A DNA stretch of 64,000 bases from Paraburkholderia polaris (GCF_012927345.1 NZ_JABBGJ010000016.1:1-64000); one strand, 5' to 3'. Shown: positions 16,753 to 25,745, numbered from the stretch's first letter. The notes: generated by a model not told the origin, from the letters alone. Numbers and translations: made by a program.

Positions 16753-17688
16753 TTATTGCGGCGGCAAATACTTCAGTGGGTCGACAGGTTTACCCTGCCG
16801 GCGAACTTCGAAATGCAACATCACGCGGTCGGAATCGCTATTGCCCATCTCAGCGATCTTCTGCCCTTTGGTCACCGCATCCCCTTCTTTTACCATCAAA
16901 GCGCGGTTGTGTGCATACGCCGTGAGATAAGTTGCATCATGCTTGATGATAATGAGATTGCCGTAACCACGCAGCCCATTTCCTGCATAAACTACGCGAC
17001 CATCCGCCGAAGCCTTGACCGGATCGCCAGCCGCACCACCGATATTGATGCCCTTGTTGGTCGAATCGTTGAACGTGCCGAGCATCGGCCCCCGCACAGG
17101 CCATGCAAACGCGACGTTGCCGGATGCGCCGGCGCCCGAGTCGTTCGCGGCACCCGGGTTCGCCGGTGGCGTCAGCGAAGCGTTGCTCGCACCCGAGCCA
17201 TAGATCGGCGGCGCTGCGACGCCTGCGGCGCCAGCCGACGGCGGCGTGCTGCCAAGCGGCGCGCTCTGCACCGTGCCACCGCTGCCGATCGGCGCCGTCG
17301 ACACGCCCGGCGTCAGCGCGGCGGTGTTCGCACCCGGCGGCACGACGCGCAGCAACTGGTCGACTTCAATCTGATTCGGGTTGGTGAGATTGTTCCACGT
17401 CGAAATATCGCGGTAGTTCTGGCCGTTCTCCAACGCGATCCGGTACAGCGTATCGCCCGGCTTCACGCGATAGTAGCCAGGCGGCGGCGGTCCGAGCGGC
17501 ACGGCCGGCTGCTGCGCGGCTTGCGTGCCGAGCGCACCGCTGCCGGAGCGGTCGACGACGGGTGCCTGATCGAGGCGGGTCGCACAGGCCGACATCAACA
17601 GGGACAAGGCGAGCACGCACACGCTACGCTGGGTTACGGTCATGGGGATATTCAGTCTGGTTCTTTGCATCGCGCGCAACATACTCAT
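16753..17688 (-). CDS. nlpD: NlpD-type lipoprotein (LysM + degenerate LytM/M23)
   Basis: Envelope lipoprotein that in relatives activates the amidase AmiC during cell separation. A signal peptide ends in the lipobox LMSAC. A LysM peptidoglycan-binding domain follows (YYRVKPGDTLYRIALENGQN), then a Gly/Ala/Pro linker and a C-terminal LytM/M23 domain. The zinc ligands are missing: NKGINIGG stands where active enzymes have HxGxD, and MLHFEV where they have HLHFE. A regulatory role is therefore more likely than hydrolysis. Start choice is uncertain: ATG at 17688 (311 aa) lies 5 bp past the pcm stop, while ATG at 17643 would give a more compact signal peptide. Confidence 0.9.
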   Translation of the reverse strand: MSMLRAMQRTRLNIPMTVTQRSVCVLALSLLMSACATRLDQAPVVDRSGSGALGTQAAQQPAVPLGPPPPGYYRVKPGDTLYRIALENGQNYRDISTWNNLTNPNQIEVDQLLRVVPPGANTAALTPGVSTAPIGSGGTVQSAPLGSTPPSAGAAGVAAPPIYGSGASNASLTPPANPGAANDSGAGASGNVAFAWPVRGPMLGTFNDSTNKGINIGGAAGDPVKASADGRVVYAGNGLRGYGNLIIIKHDATYLTAYAHNRALMVKEGDAVTKGQKIAEMGNSDSDRVMLHFEVRRQGKPVDPLKYLPPQ

Positions 17689-17693
17689 CGGTG

Positions 17694-18797
17694 TCAAATC
17701 ACTCCGGATTTTAAGGGTACAAAGAAAACGCGATCAAGCCGCGACTCGCGCCACTGCGCGGGTCCGAGGCGCTCGACCAGAGTCAGCACCTGGTTCTGGC
17801 CTTCCTGCGAGCCGACCGGCGCGACCAGACGGCCGCCGATCGCGAGTTGTTCAAGTAATGCTTGCGGTACGTCGAGCCCGGCCGCAGCGATCACGATCGC
17901 ATCGAACGGCGCCGCCGACGGCAACCCCAGGCGGCCATCGCCGTAGTGCAGCCGGATGTTCGGAATGCGCAGCGGACGCAAGTTTGTCTTCGCGCGTTCG
18001 GACAGCGGCTTGATGCGTTCGATCGAATAAACGTCCCGCGCGACCTGGCTCAGTACCGCTGCCTGATAGCCGCAACCTGTGCCGATTTCGAGCACGTTGT
18101 TCAACGCGCGGCCGGCAGCCGCCAGTTCGATCATCCGCGCGACCACAGAGGGCTTGGAAATCGTCTGATGATGGCCGATCGGCAGCGCGGCATCTTCATA
18201 GGCCTGGGCCGCGAGGCCCGGATCGACGAACATGTGGCGCGGCACCACCGACATCGCGTTCAACACGCGCTGATCGGTCACACCGTTCGCACGCAGGCGT
18301 TCGACCATCCGTTCGCGAACCCGTTCCGAAGTCAGCGCCAAAGCGCCGTTCAACGCGACATTCGGCACGGCGGGTCGCTCGTTGAGTTTGGCGGCGGCCT
18401 TGTTCACCGGTGCCAGTTTTGCCGCGACGCGCGCAGCCGCACCTTGCGCGATGGCTGTTGCGTGTGGTTTGGCTTGCGGTTTGGCCTGGGCATTGCTCGG
18501 TGAGCTCACCGGCCCCTTCGCTTGCGGCTTTGCTTGCGGCTTTGCTTGCGGCTTTACGTGCGGCTTTGCTTGCGACGTCGCCTGCGGTTGGGTCTGTGCC
18601 CTCGCCGGCGGCTTCGCCTGGGTCTTCCCCGCGGAACCGGGCGGCGAGTTCTTCGCCGGTTGCTGGCGTGCGTTCAGCGCCGCGGTCGCGGCGATTGCCG
18701 CCGCGCGCACTTCGCCCGGACGACCTTCAGTCCGGCGCGGTTCGCGCACCAGGTCCTCGAGGCCGAGCGGAAAGCGCTTTGCGCGCTCGCTGGTCAT
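17694..18797 (-). CDS. pcm: Protein-L-isoaspartate O-methyltransferase with repetitive N-terminal extension
   Basis: Repairs isoaspartyl damage in proteins; 367 aa against about 208 for E. coli Pcm. The methyltransferase core starts near residue 155 (LTSERVRERMVERLRANGV). It has VVPRHMFVDPGLAAQAYED and the SAM-binding motif VLEIGTGCGYQAAVLSQV. The ~150-residue extension is Ala/Lys/Pro/Gln-rich with KPQA repeats, encoded by a 12-bp tandem repeat. The start at 18797 (MTSERAKRFPLG) overlaps the surE stop by 4 bp (ATGA); an upstream frame overlapping surE is rejected. Confidence 0.93.
   Translation of the reverse strand: MTSERAKRFPLGLEDLVREPRRTEGRPGEVRAAAIAATAALNARQQPAKNSPPGSAGKTQAKPPARAQTQPQATSQAKPHVKPQAKPQAKPQAKGPVSSPSNAQAKPQAKPHATAIAQGAAARVAAKLAPVNKAAAKLNERPAVPNVALNGALALTSERVRERMVERLRANGVTDQRVLNAMSVVPRHMFVDPGLAAQAYEDAALPIGHHQTISKPSVVARMIELAAAGRALNNVLEIGTGCGYQAAVLSQVARDVYSIERIKPLSERAKTNLRPLRIPNIRLHYGDGRLGLPSAAPFDAIVIAAAGLDVPQALLEQLAIGGRLVAPVGSQEGQNQVLTLVERLGPAQWRESRLDRVFFVPLKSGVI
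18521..18568. repeat. 12-bp tandem repeat in pcm (KPQA units)
   Basis: Four near-identical copies of CTTGCGGCTTTG, with a fifth degenerate copy at 18569-18580. On the minus strand they encode Lys-Pro-Gln-Ala repeats. Period 12 keeps frame, so copy number can vary without breaking pcm. Confidence 0.9.
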
Positions 18798-19552
18798 GAA
18801 GCGCCGCTGCCGGCGCGCGCCCAGTCGCGCGCTGCGGGCAGCATTTGCGTGTGGGTCAGGTCGAGCTGCAATGGCGTGATCGACACCTGGCCGTTGGCGA
18901 CAGCATGGAAATCGGTGCCTTCGCTCGCATCGCGCGCGCTGCCCGATGGGCCGATCCAATAGATCGGTTCGCCGCGCGGGTTGGTCTGGCGGATCACCGG
19001 CTGCGACGGATGCCGCTTGCCCAGACGCGTGATATGCCAGCCGCCGAGTTGCTCATACGGCAGGTTCGGGATATTGACGTTCAGGAGCGGATGTCCCGGC
19101 AACGGTTGCTCGAGGTAGTGCGCGACGATCTCCGCGGCCACGCGCGCAGCATCTTCGAGATGCACCCAGTCTTTGTCGACCAGCGAGAAAGCGATGGCCG
19201 GCACACCGAACATGATGCCCTCGGTGGCGGCGGCGACGGTGCCCGAATAGAGCGTGTCCTCGCCCATGTTCTGGCCGTTGTTGATGCCTGACACGACGAG
19301 GTCCGGCGTGTGGTCCAGCATGCCGGTCAGCGCGATGTGCACCGAATCGGTTGGCGTGCCGTTGACGTAGTAGAAACCGTTCGCCGAGCGCAGCACCGAA
19401 AGCGGACGCGACAGCGTCAAGGAATTGGAGGCGCCGCTGCAGTTCTGCTCCGGGGCCATCACGGTGACGTCCGCGATCGGCTTGAGCGCTTCGTAAAGCG
19501 CGGCAAGGCCGGGCGCCAGATAGCCGTCGTCATTGCTGAGTAGGATTCGCAT
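18794..19552 (-). CDS. surE: 5'/3'-nucleotidase SurE
   Basis: Metal-dependent nucleoside-monophosphate phosphatase linked to stationary-phase survival; 252 aa. Signature motifs are the metal-binding start MRILLSNDDGYLAPGL, then VVSGINNGQNMGEDTLYSGTVAAATEG. The start at 19552 is fixed by the MRILLSNDDG N-terminus; the open frame upstream to 19693 is unconserved. First gene of the surE-pcm-nlpD-rpoS-exonuclease unit, where neighbours overlap or nearly touch. Divergent from the quinone oxidoreductase across 227 bp. Confidence 0.96.
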   Translation of the reverse strand: MRILLSNDDGYLAPGLAALYEALKPIADVTVMAPEQNCSGASNSLTLSRPLSVLRSANGFYYVNGTPTDSVHIALTGMLDHTPDLVVSGINNGQNMGEDTLYSGTVAAATEGIMFGVPAIAFSLVDKDWVHLEDAARVAAEIVAHYLEQPLPGHPLLNVNIPNLPYEQLGGWHITRLGKRHPSQPVIRQTNPRGEPIYWIGPSGSARDASEGTDFHAVANGQVSITPLQLDLTHTQMLPAARDWARAGSGAS

Positions 19553-19779
19553 GCGGCGATTGTAACCGAGGAAAGAAGGCACGCGAACGACACGGCAGGC
19601 GGTGCGCGCATCACATGCAAAGCGCACACGTCGGGCCCCGCGCCGACGCGCGCCGACCGCGCGAGCACCCGGCTTTGAGCAATAAAAACGCACGGTCGTG
19701 CGGATTGTTTTACACTCAGAATAGTTGCGATGCCCCGAAGGAAGTCCTCTCGGGGGACCTTGATCGATATGGAGACACG

Positions 19780-20754
19780 ATGCGCGCGATTCGCTGCAAT
19801 CAATATGGGCCGCCGGAGAGCCTGGTCGTCGAAAATCTGCCGGACCTCGAGCCGCCGCCCGGCCACGTCGTGATCGACGTCAAAGCGGCGGCCGTCAACT
19901 TTCCCGATGTGTTGATCATCGAGAACAAATACCAGTTCAAACCACCCCTGCCCTTTACGCCCGGCTCGGAAGTCGCGGGCGTCGTGCGCGCGGTCGGCGC
20001 CGGTGTGACGCAGTTCAAAGTGGGCGCGCGAGTGGTGGCGTTCACCGGCTCGGGTGGATTTGCCGAGCAGGCGCTGGCGCCGGTCTCGGCGTGCGTGCCG
20101 CTGGCGGATGGCGTCGAATTCGAGCTGGCCGCCGCGTTCACACTCGCCTACGGCACTTCGCATCATGCGATGGTCGATCGCGGCCAGTTGCAGGCCGGTG
20201 AGACGATGCTGGTGTTGGGCGCGGCAGGCGGCGTCGGGCTCGCCGCGGTTGAGATCGGCAAGGCGCTCGGCGCGCGGGTGATCGCGGCGGCGTCGAGCGA
20301 CGAGAAGCTCGCCACCTGTGTGAAGCACGGCGCGGACGCCACCATCAACTACAGCACCGAAGACCTGCGCGAGCGCATCAAGGCGCTGACCGACGGCAAG
20401 GGTCCGGACGTGATCTACGATCCGGTCGGCGGTGTGTATGCGGAACCGGCGTTTCGCAGCATCGGCTGGCGCGGGCGCTATCTGGTGGTCGGTTTTGCAA
20501 ACGGCGAGATCCCGAAATTGCCACTCAACCTCACGCTGCTCAAAGGCGCAAGTCTGGTCGGCGTGTTCTGGGGTGACTTTGCAAAACGCGAGCCACAACA
20601 CAACCACGCCGCCTTCCAGCAGATGACCGGCTGGATCGGCGAAGGCAAGCTCAAGCCCTATGTGTCGCAACGTTATTCGCTCGACGACACCGGCCGCGCG
20701 TTGCGCGATATGGCGGAGCGCCGGGTGATCGGGAAGGTGGTGATTACGCCTTAG
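19780..20754 (+). CDS. NADPH:quinone oxidoreductase family protein
   Basis: 324-aa medium-chain dehydrogenase/reductase of the zeta-crystallin/quinone oxidoreductase type. The GroES-like N-terminal domain (MRAIRCNQYGPPESLVVENL) is followed by a nucleotide-binding fold with VLGAAGGVGLAAVEIGKALGA. The zinc-binding cysteines of alcohol dehydrogenases are absent, as expected for the quinone reductase branch. The start at 19780 is chosen because the preceding 55 codons are unconserved. Monocistronic, ending at a terminator. The natural substrate cannot be told. Confidence 0.85.
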   Translation: MRAIRCNQYGPPESLVVENLPDLEPPPGHVVIDVKAAAVNFPDVLIIENKYQFKPPLPFTPGSEVAGVVRAVGAGVTQFKVGARVVAFTGSGGFAEQALAPVSACVPLADGVEFELAAAFTLAYGTSHHAMVDRGQLQAGETMLVLGAAGGVGLAAVEIGKALGARVIAAASSDEKLATCVKHGADATINYSTEDLRERIKALTDGKGPDVIYDPVGGVYAEPAFRSIGWRGRYLVVGFANGEIPKLPLNLTLLKGASLVGVFWGDFAKREPQHNHAAFQQMTGWIGEGKLKPYVSQRYSLDDTGRALRDMAERRVIGKVVITP

Positions 20755-20807
20755 GCGCAGTGCGCTGACGCAGCCGCTCCTTCGTACGGGAAAAGCTGGA
20801 AAGCAAG

Positions 20808-20841
20808 CGGCGTGCGGTTTGAAAACCGCACGCCGTTTTTT
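20808..20841. terminator. Rho-independent terminator
   Basis: Inverted repeat CGGCGTGCGGTTT / AAACCGCACGCCG followed by TTTTTT. It lies between the convergent ends of the quinone oxidoreductase and the ABC permease gene; the T run favours the plus-strand gene. Confidence 0.85.
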
Positions 20842-20843
20842 GA

Positions 20844-21668
20844 CTACAGCTTTTCCGTTTCGCCCGACTTTGGCTGCCACTTCATCAGCCGCCGCTCGCC
20901 AAGCCCGACAACGGCATCGAGAATCAGCGCGAACGCCGTCAGCACCAGAATCCCGGCGAACACAGTATTGATATCGAAGGTGCCCTCGGCTTGCAGAATC
21001 AGATAGCCGACGCCGCGCGCCGAGCCGAGATATTCCCCCACCACCGAGCCGACGAACGCCAGGCCCACCGCCGTATGCAGGCTCGAAAACACCCAGCTCA
21101 TCGCGCTCGGCAGATAGACAAAACGCAGCAACTGCTTGCGGTTTGCGCCGAGCATGCGCGCGTTGGCGAGCACAACCGGGCTCACCTCCTTCACACCCTG
21201 GTAGACGTTGAAGAACACGATAAAGAACACTAGCGTGACGCCTAGCGCCACCTTCGACCAGATGCCGAGGCCAAACCACACGCCGAAGATCGGCGCGAGA
21301 ATCACGCGCGGCATCGAGTTGGCAGCCTTGATATACGGGTCGAATAGCGCGCTTGCGAGGGGCGACAGGGCGAGCCACAGACCTACGCCGAGCCCGAGCG
21401 CGGTGCCGAGCACGAAAGCGAGCACCGTTTCGACCAGTGTGATCCACAGGTGCAGATAGATTTCGCCGCCCGTGAACCACTCCCAGATGCGCAGAAGCAC
21501 CTTCTGCGGCTCGCCGAAGAAGAACGCGGCCTTGTTCGGGTCGTCGAAATAGAACGGCGGCAGCAGCGTCGGGCTCGTCAGCACGTACCAGAGCACAAAG
21601 CACAGCACGAGCAGCAGCCACTGCCAGATCACCAGGTTCGCCCGGTTCGGGCGCAACGTCTTCCACAT
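20844..21668 (-). CDS. ABC transporter permease (nitrate/sulfonate/taurine type)
   Basis: 274-aa inner membrane permease of the SsuC/TauC-like BPD family. The N-terminus has one membrane segment (WQWLLLVLCFVLWYVL). Several more follow, with an EAA-loop-like region around RMLGANRKQLLRFVYLPSAM that contacts the ATPase. The start at 21668 (MWKTLRPNRANLV) is preferred over an upstream in-frame start. It is the last gene of the CoA-transferase/SBP/ATPase/permease unit; the 144-bp gap to the ATPase is longer than the other gaps and holds a 12-bp direct repeat. Confidence 0.88.
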   Translation of the reverse strand: MWKTLRPNRANLVIWQWLLLVLCFVLWYVLTSPTLLPPFYFDDPNKAAFFFGEPQKVLLRIWEWFTGGEIYLHLWITLVETVLAFVLGTALGLGVGLWLALSPLASALFDPYIKAANSMPRVILAPIFGVWFGLGIWSKVALGVTLVFFIVFFNVYQGVKEVSPVVLANARMLGANRKQLLRFVYLPSAMSWVFSSLHTAVGLAFVGSVVGEYLGSARGVGYLILQAEGTFDINTVFAGILVLTAFALILDAVVGLGERRLMKWQPKSGETEKL

Positions 21669-21777
21669 GACTCGATTTGCCTTAGACGATTGATCGACGC
21701 AACTACTGAACAAAACTAGCGAGCGCCACAACGAGACACAAAGGTGTCACTCGACTACGGACTACGCGCCCGTCCGT

Positions 21778-21815
21778 GAGCCGCGCTTAGTACCCCAAGC
21801 CGCGAGCCGCGCTTA
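21778..21815. repeat. 12-bp direct repeat at the 3' end of the ABC ATPase gene
   Basis: GAGCCGCGCTTA occurs at 21778-21789 and 21804-21815; the second copy includes the TAA stop of the ATPase gene. Probably a small local duplication. Confidence 0.7.
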
Positions 21816-22625
21816 AACGGCCGTGAGTTGCTGCTGGTAGCCCTTGAGCACCTCATCGCGCAGCACGCTCCAGATCTGCGCATGCAACTCGACGAAACGC
21901 GGATGCGCGCGAATCTCGGCGACGTCGCGCGGACGCGGTAGATCGATCGTGAATTCGCCGATCGGATGCGTGCCCGGCCCCGCTGACAGCACCACCACGC
22001 GGTCGGACATCGAGATCGCTTCGTCGAGATCGTGGGTGATAAACAGCACCGCTTTGCGCTTGGCCGCCCACAGGTCGAGCAACTCGTTTTCCATCAGCTG
22101 ACGCGTCTGGATATCGAGCGCGGAAAACGGCTCGTCCATCAGGATGATGTCCGGATCGAGGATCAACGTCTGCGCCATCGCGACGCGCTTACGCATGCCG
22201 CCCGACAATTGATGCGGATAGCGGTCGCCGAAACCGCCGAGGCCCACGCGCTTTAACCACTCGTCAGCTTTGCTGCGCGCTTCGGCCGGTGGCACGCCGC
22301 GGAATGCAAGGCCGGCCATCACGTTGTCGATGGCCGAGCGCCACGGCATCAGTGCGTCGGCCTGGAACATGTAGCCGGCGCGCCGGTTAATCCCCTTGAG
22401 CGGCTCGCCGAACACACTGACCGTGCCCGACGACGGCCCCAGCAAACCCGCGCCGACGTTCAGCAAAGTGGATTTGCCGCAACCGGTCGGGCCGACCACC
22501 GAGACAAATTCGCCCGGCGCGATGCGCAAGGTTGTGTCCTTAACCGCCGTATAGCGCTGCGCGCGGTTGTCCCGCGCGGCGAACGTGCAGGTGATGTTGT
22601 CGAGCGCCAAGGCGGCAACGGTCAT
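21813..22625 (-). CDS. ABC transporter ATP-binding protein (nitrate/sulfonate/taurine type)
   Basis: 270-aa importer ATPase related to SsuB/TauB. Walker A is GPTGCGKST, the signature is LSGGMRKRVAMAQ and Walker B is DIILMDEPFSALD. The switch His is in VLFITHDLDEAISMSD. Partner of the downstream permease and the upstream Tat-type binding protein. Substrate class is inferred from the family only. Confidence 0.93.
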   Translation of the reverse strand: MTVAALALDNITCTFAARDNRAQRYTAVKDTTLRIAPGEFVSVVGPTGCGKSTLLNVGAGLLGPSSGTVSVFGEPLKGINRRAGYMFQADALMPWRSAIDNVMAGLAFRGVPPAEARSKADEWLKRVGLGGFGDRYPHQLSGGMRKRVAMAQTLILDPDIILMDEPFSALDIQTRQLMENELLDLWAAKRKAVLFITHDLDEAISMSDRVVVLSAGPGTHPIGEFTIDLPRPRDVAEIRAHPRFVELHAQIWSVLRDEVLKGYQQQLTAV

Positions 22626-22736
22626 CGTTCGACTCGCTTCGAAAATCGGGTTCGGTTTCGGTTTGTCATGTCGTCATGACGGCAGTAGTCGAGGCAAACG
22701 CGGCACGCGCTCCCCCCGGCTCCACATTGACGATGC

Positions 22737-23774
22737 TCAGGCCTTGACCGTCGCCAGTGCTTTCTTGACGAAGTCGTTGGTCCAGGTTTTCGACAAATCG
22801 ATCGGCTTGCCCTGCACGTTCGGGTCGAATGCCTGCAAGGTCTTCAGCGACGTAGCCGGGCCATCGGCGGGCATCAGGCCATCCGGTGACATCGCCTCCT
22901 TCACGTGCTGCCATGCGTCCAGATACACCGCGCGGTCGCCGAGCAGATAGCCCTCCGGCACCGTGTTGATCAGCTCGCTACCGGTCGCCGTTTGCAACCA
23001 CTTGAGTGCGCGCACCATCGCATTGGTCAGCGCCTGGGTGGTGTTCGGATTCTTCGTGATGAAGCTCTGCGACGCGTACAGGCAGCCCGCCGGCATGTCG
23101 CCGCCAAACACGCTGCGCGTGTCGGCAAGCGTGCGCGTGTCCGATACGACGCGAATCTCGCCGGTGCGTTCGAGCTTGGTCATCACCGGGTCGAGATTGG
23201 CGATGGCGTCGATCTGGCCCGACTGCAGCGCCGCGATCGCCCCCGCCCCTGCACCCACGCCGATGAACGCGACGTCTTTCGCGGTCAGCCCGGCTTTCGC
23301 CAGCACGAAACTCGCCATGATCGAGGTCGACGAACCCGGCGCGGTCACACCGATTTTCTTGCCCTTCAGATCGGCGATCGACTTGTAGTTCGGCATCGCC
23401 TTCTTCGACACCGCGAGTACGATCTGCGGCGCGCGCCCTTGCAGCACGAATTCGCGAAACGACTGCTTTTGCGCCTGCAACAACAAGGTGTGCTCGAACG
23501 CGCCGGAGACCACATCCGCGCTGCCACCGACCGCAGCCTTCAGCGCTTGCGAGCCGCCGGCGAAATCCGAGATTTCGACGTCAAGCCCTTCGTCCTTGAA
23601 GTAATTGCGGCGCTCGGCAATCGTGAGCGGCAAGTAATAGAACAGATTCTTGCCGCCGACGGCGATCGCCACCTTGGTGGTTTCAGGTTTGCCCTGCGCG
23701 AAAGCGAACGGCGTGGCAGCGAACGTGGCGCCCGCGAGGGCGGCGGTACCGGCGAGGAAGGTTCTGCGTTGCAT
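22737..23774 (-). CDS. ABC transporter substrate-binding protein (NMT1/SsuA-like)
   Basis: 345-aa periplasmic binding protein of the NMT1/THI5/SsuA group. The N-terminus MQRRTFLAGTAALAG has a twin-arginine-like motif followed by a hydrophobic stretch and AFAQ cleavage region, so export may be by Tat. The body shows the family pattern (IADLKGKKIGVTAPGSSTSI, AALQSGQIDAIANLDPVM). It lies 46 bp after the CoA-transferase stop. Ligand is unknown; the neighbouring CoA-transferase suggests an organic acid. Confidence 0.88.
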   Translation of the reverse strand: MQRRTFLAGTAALAGATFAATPFAFAQGKPETTKVAIAVGGKNLFYYLPLTIAERRNYFKDEGLDVEISDFAGGSQALKAAVGGSADVVSGAFEHTLLLQAQKQSFREFVLQGRAPQIVLAVSKKAMPNYKSIADLKGKKIGVTAPGSSTSIMASFVLAKAGLTAKDVAFIGVGAGAGAIAALQSGQIDAIANLDPVMTKLERTGEIRVVSDTRTLADTRSVFGGDMPAGCLYASQSFITKNPNTTQALTNAMVRALKWLQTATGSELINTVPEGYLLGDRAVYLDAWQHVKEAMSPDGLMPADGPATSLKTLQAFDPNVQGKPIDLSKTWTNDFVKKALATVKA

Positions 23775-23820
23775 GGTCTGTCGTCTCCAAACTTTTGTTA
23801 TCTTTTTGCCGCGCGCTCAC

Positions 23821-25053
23821 TCACACAATCTGTTGCGCATGCAACCTTGCAATGTGGTCAGAATCATAACCTAGCGATTGCAGGACTTCATCGGTATGTT
23901 CACCCAGTTCCGGGCCTAACCAGCGCGTTTCGCCGGGGGTTTCCGAGAGCTTCGGTGTCACCGACGGCAGCGTGATTTCCTGACCGTCCTGCCATTTGAA
24001 GCGCTGGATCATCTGGCGCGCCATGAATTGCGGATCGGTGAACATGTCCGCGACGCTGTAAATACGGCCGACCGGCACGTCGGCGGCGTTCAGCACGGCG
24101 AGCGCTTCGTCGATGGTGCGCGTGGCGAGCCACGCGGCGATCGCGCCGTCGATTTCCTGGGTGCGCGGCACGCGGCCGTCGTTGTGCGCCAAGGCTGGAT
24201 CGTTCGCCAGGTCTTCGCGTTCGATAGCGATCATCAGGCGCTTGAAGATCGGGTCGCTATTGCCACCGATGACGATGCTGCCGTCGCGGCAAGGATAGGT
24301 GTTCGACGGCACGATGCCCGGCAGCGACGCGCCGGTGCGCTCGCGCACCATGCCGTACACGCCGTACTCCGGCACCACGCTCTCCATCATGTTGAAGACT
24401 GCCTCGTACAGCGCGACGTCGACGACCTGCCCTTTGCCGCCGTTCACCTGCTTGTGATGCAGCGCCATCAAGGCGCCGATCACGCCGTGCAGCGCGGCAA
24501 TCGAATCGCCGATCGAAATGCCGATGCGCGGCGGCGGCAAATCCGGATAGCCGGTGATGTGGCGCAAACCGCCCATCGACTCGGCGATCGCGCCGAATCC
24601 AGGCCGGTCGCGATACGGCCCGGTCTGGCCGTAGCCGGACAGACGCACCATCACGAGCCCAGGGTTCTCCGCCGACAAGACGTCATAACCGAGCCCGAGC
24701 TTCTCCAGCAAACCCGGCCGGAAATTTTCGACGACGATGTCGGCTTCTTTCGCCAGACGCCGCACGATCTCCTTGCCCTCTTCGGCTTTCAGATTGATCG
24801 TGACGGATTTCTTGTTACGCGCCTGAACGGCCCACCATAGCGACGTGCCACCGACTTCCGGATAAAGCTTGCGCCATTTGCGCAGCGGATCGCCGCCTTT
24901 GGGATCTTCGATCTTGATGACGTCGGCGCCGAACTCGCCGAGAAAGCGAGCGGCGAACGGGCCGGCGATCAGCGTGCCGAGCTCGAGCACCTTGACGCCG
25001 GCAAGCGGGCCTTTAGGTGTGCCGGTGGCGCTAGGGTCTGGGGTGGCGCTCAT
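23821..25053 (-). CDS. CaiB/BaiF class III CoA-transferase
   Basis: 410-aa family III CoA-transferase, which moves CoA between carboxylic acids (formyl-CoA:oxalate, carnitine and mesaconate enzymes belong here). Seen are the N-terminal LAGVKVLELGTLIAGPFAARFLGEFGADVIKIE, NFRPG, and the region holding the catalytic Asp (RIGISIGDSIAALHG). It is the first gene of a probable operon with the ABC importer: the binding-protein gene starts 46 bp downstream. Substrate is not identifiable. Confidence 0.9.
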   Translation of the reverse strand: MSATPDPSATGTPKGPLAGVKVLELGTLIAGPFAARFLGEFGADVIKIEDPKGGDPLRKWRKLYPEVGGTSLWWAVQARNKKSVTINLKAEEGKEIVRRLAKEADIVVENFRPGLLEKLGLGYDVLSAENPGLVMVRLSGYGQTGPYRDRPGFGAIAESMGGLRHITGYPDLPPPRIGISIGDSIAALHGVIGALMALHHKQVNGGKGQVVDVALYEAVFNMMESVVPEYGVYGMVRERTGASLPGIVPSNTYPCRDGSIVIGGNSDPIFKRLMIAIEREDLANDPALAHNDGRVPRTQEIDGAIAAWLATRTIDEALAVLNAADVPVGRIYSVADMFTDPQFMARQMIQRFKWQDGQEITLPSVTPKLSETPGETRWLGPELGEHTDEVLQSLGYDSDHIARLHAQQIV

Positions 25054-25148
25054 GTGTCTCCTCTGTGTTGCTGTTCTTGCCCACGCGCCTCGCTCGAGCG
25101 TTGCGGACGCAGTGACGTGGTGACGCCGCGGCGTTGCGCTACGTCGCG

Positions 25149-25745
25149 CTACATCGAGCGCCGGTCGAGCATCGCACGGGCAATGGTGCCGGCGTCGACA
25201 TACTCGAGTTCGCCGCCCACCGGCACGCCGCGCGCGAGACGCGTCACGGCAAGACCGCGCGCCTTGAGCGTCTGCCCGAGGTAATGCGCGGTGGCCTCGC
25301 CTTCATTGGTGAAATTGGTTGCGAGCACGACTTCCTTGACGATGCCATCCGACGCGCGCTTGACCAGCCGGTCGAAATGGATCTCCTTCGGGCCAATGCC
25401 GTCGAGCGGACTGAGCCGCCCCATCAGCACGAAATAGAGGCCGCGATAAGTCATCGTCTGTTCGAGCATGATCTGGTCGGCGGGCGTCTCGACGACGCAC
25501 AACAACGCCGGATCGCGCTCCTCATCGAGGCAGACCTCGCAGATCTGCGCTTCGGTAAAGGTGTTGCACTTCTCGCAGTGCTGCAGATGTTCAGTCGCGA
25601 ACAGCAACGAGCGGCCGAGTTTTTCGGCGCCGTCGCGATCGTGCTGCATCAGGTGGTACGCCATGCGTTGCGCGGATTTAGGCCCGACACCGGGCAGCAC
25701 GCGCAGCGCTTCGACGAGCGCCGACAAGGCGGAAGGTTGTTTCAT
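25149..25745 (-). CDS. recR: Recombination protein RecR
   Basis: RecFOR-pathway protein that forms a DNA clamp and helps load RecA at gaps; 198 aa. It shows the helix-hairpin-helix LPGVGPKSAQRMAYHL, a zinc finger with four cysteines (CEKCNTFTEAQICEVC) and the Toprim domain (LCVVETPADQIMLEQT). Part of the widely conserved dnaX-ybaB-recR group, here in the same order on the minus strand. The CoA-transferase gene follows after 95 bp. Confidence 0.97.
   Translation of the reverse strand: MKQPSALSALVEALRVLPGVGPKSAQRMAYHLMQHDRDGAEKLGRSLLFATEHLQHCEKCNTFTEAQICEVCLDEERDPALLCVVETPADQIMLEQTMTYRGLYFVLMGRLSPLDGIGPKEIHFDRLVKRASDGIVKEVVLATNFTNEGEATAHYLGQTLKARGLAVTRLARGVPVGGELEYVDAGTIARAMLDRRSM

Noticed and set aside
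19459..21666. 735-codon open frame on the minus strand
   Set aside because: Runs antisense through the quinone oxidoreductase and out of frame through the permease and surE genes, which have clear domains.
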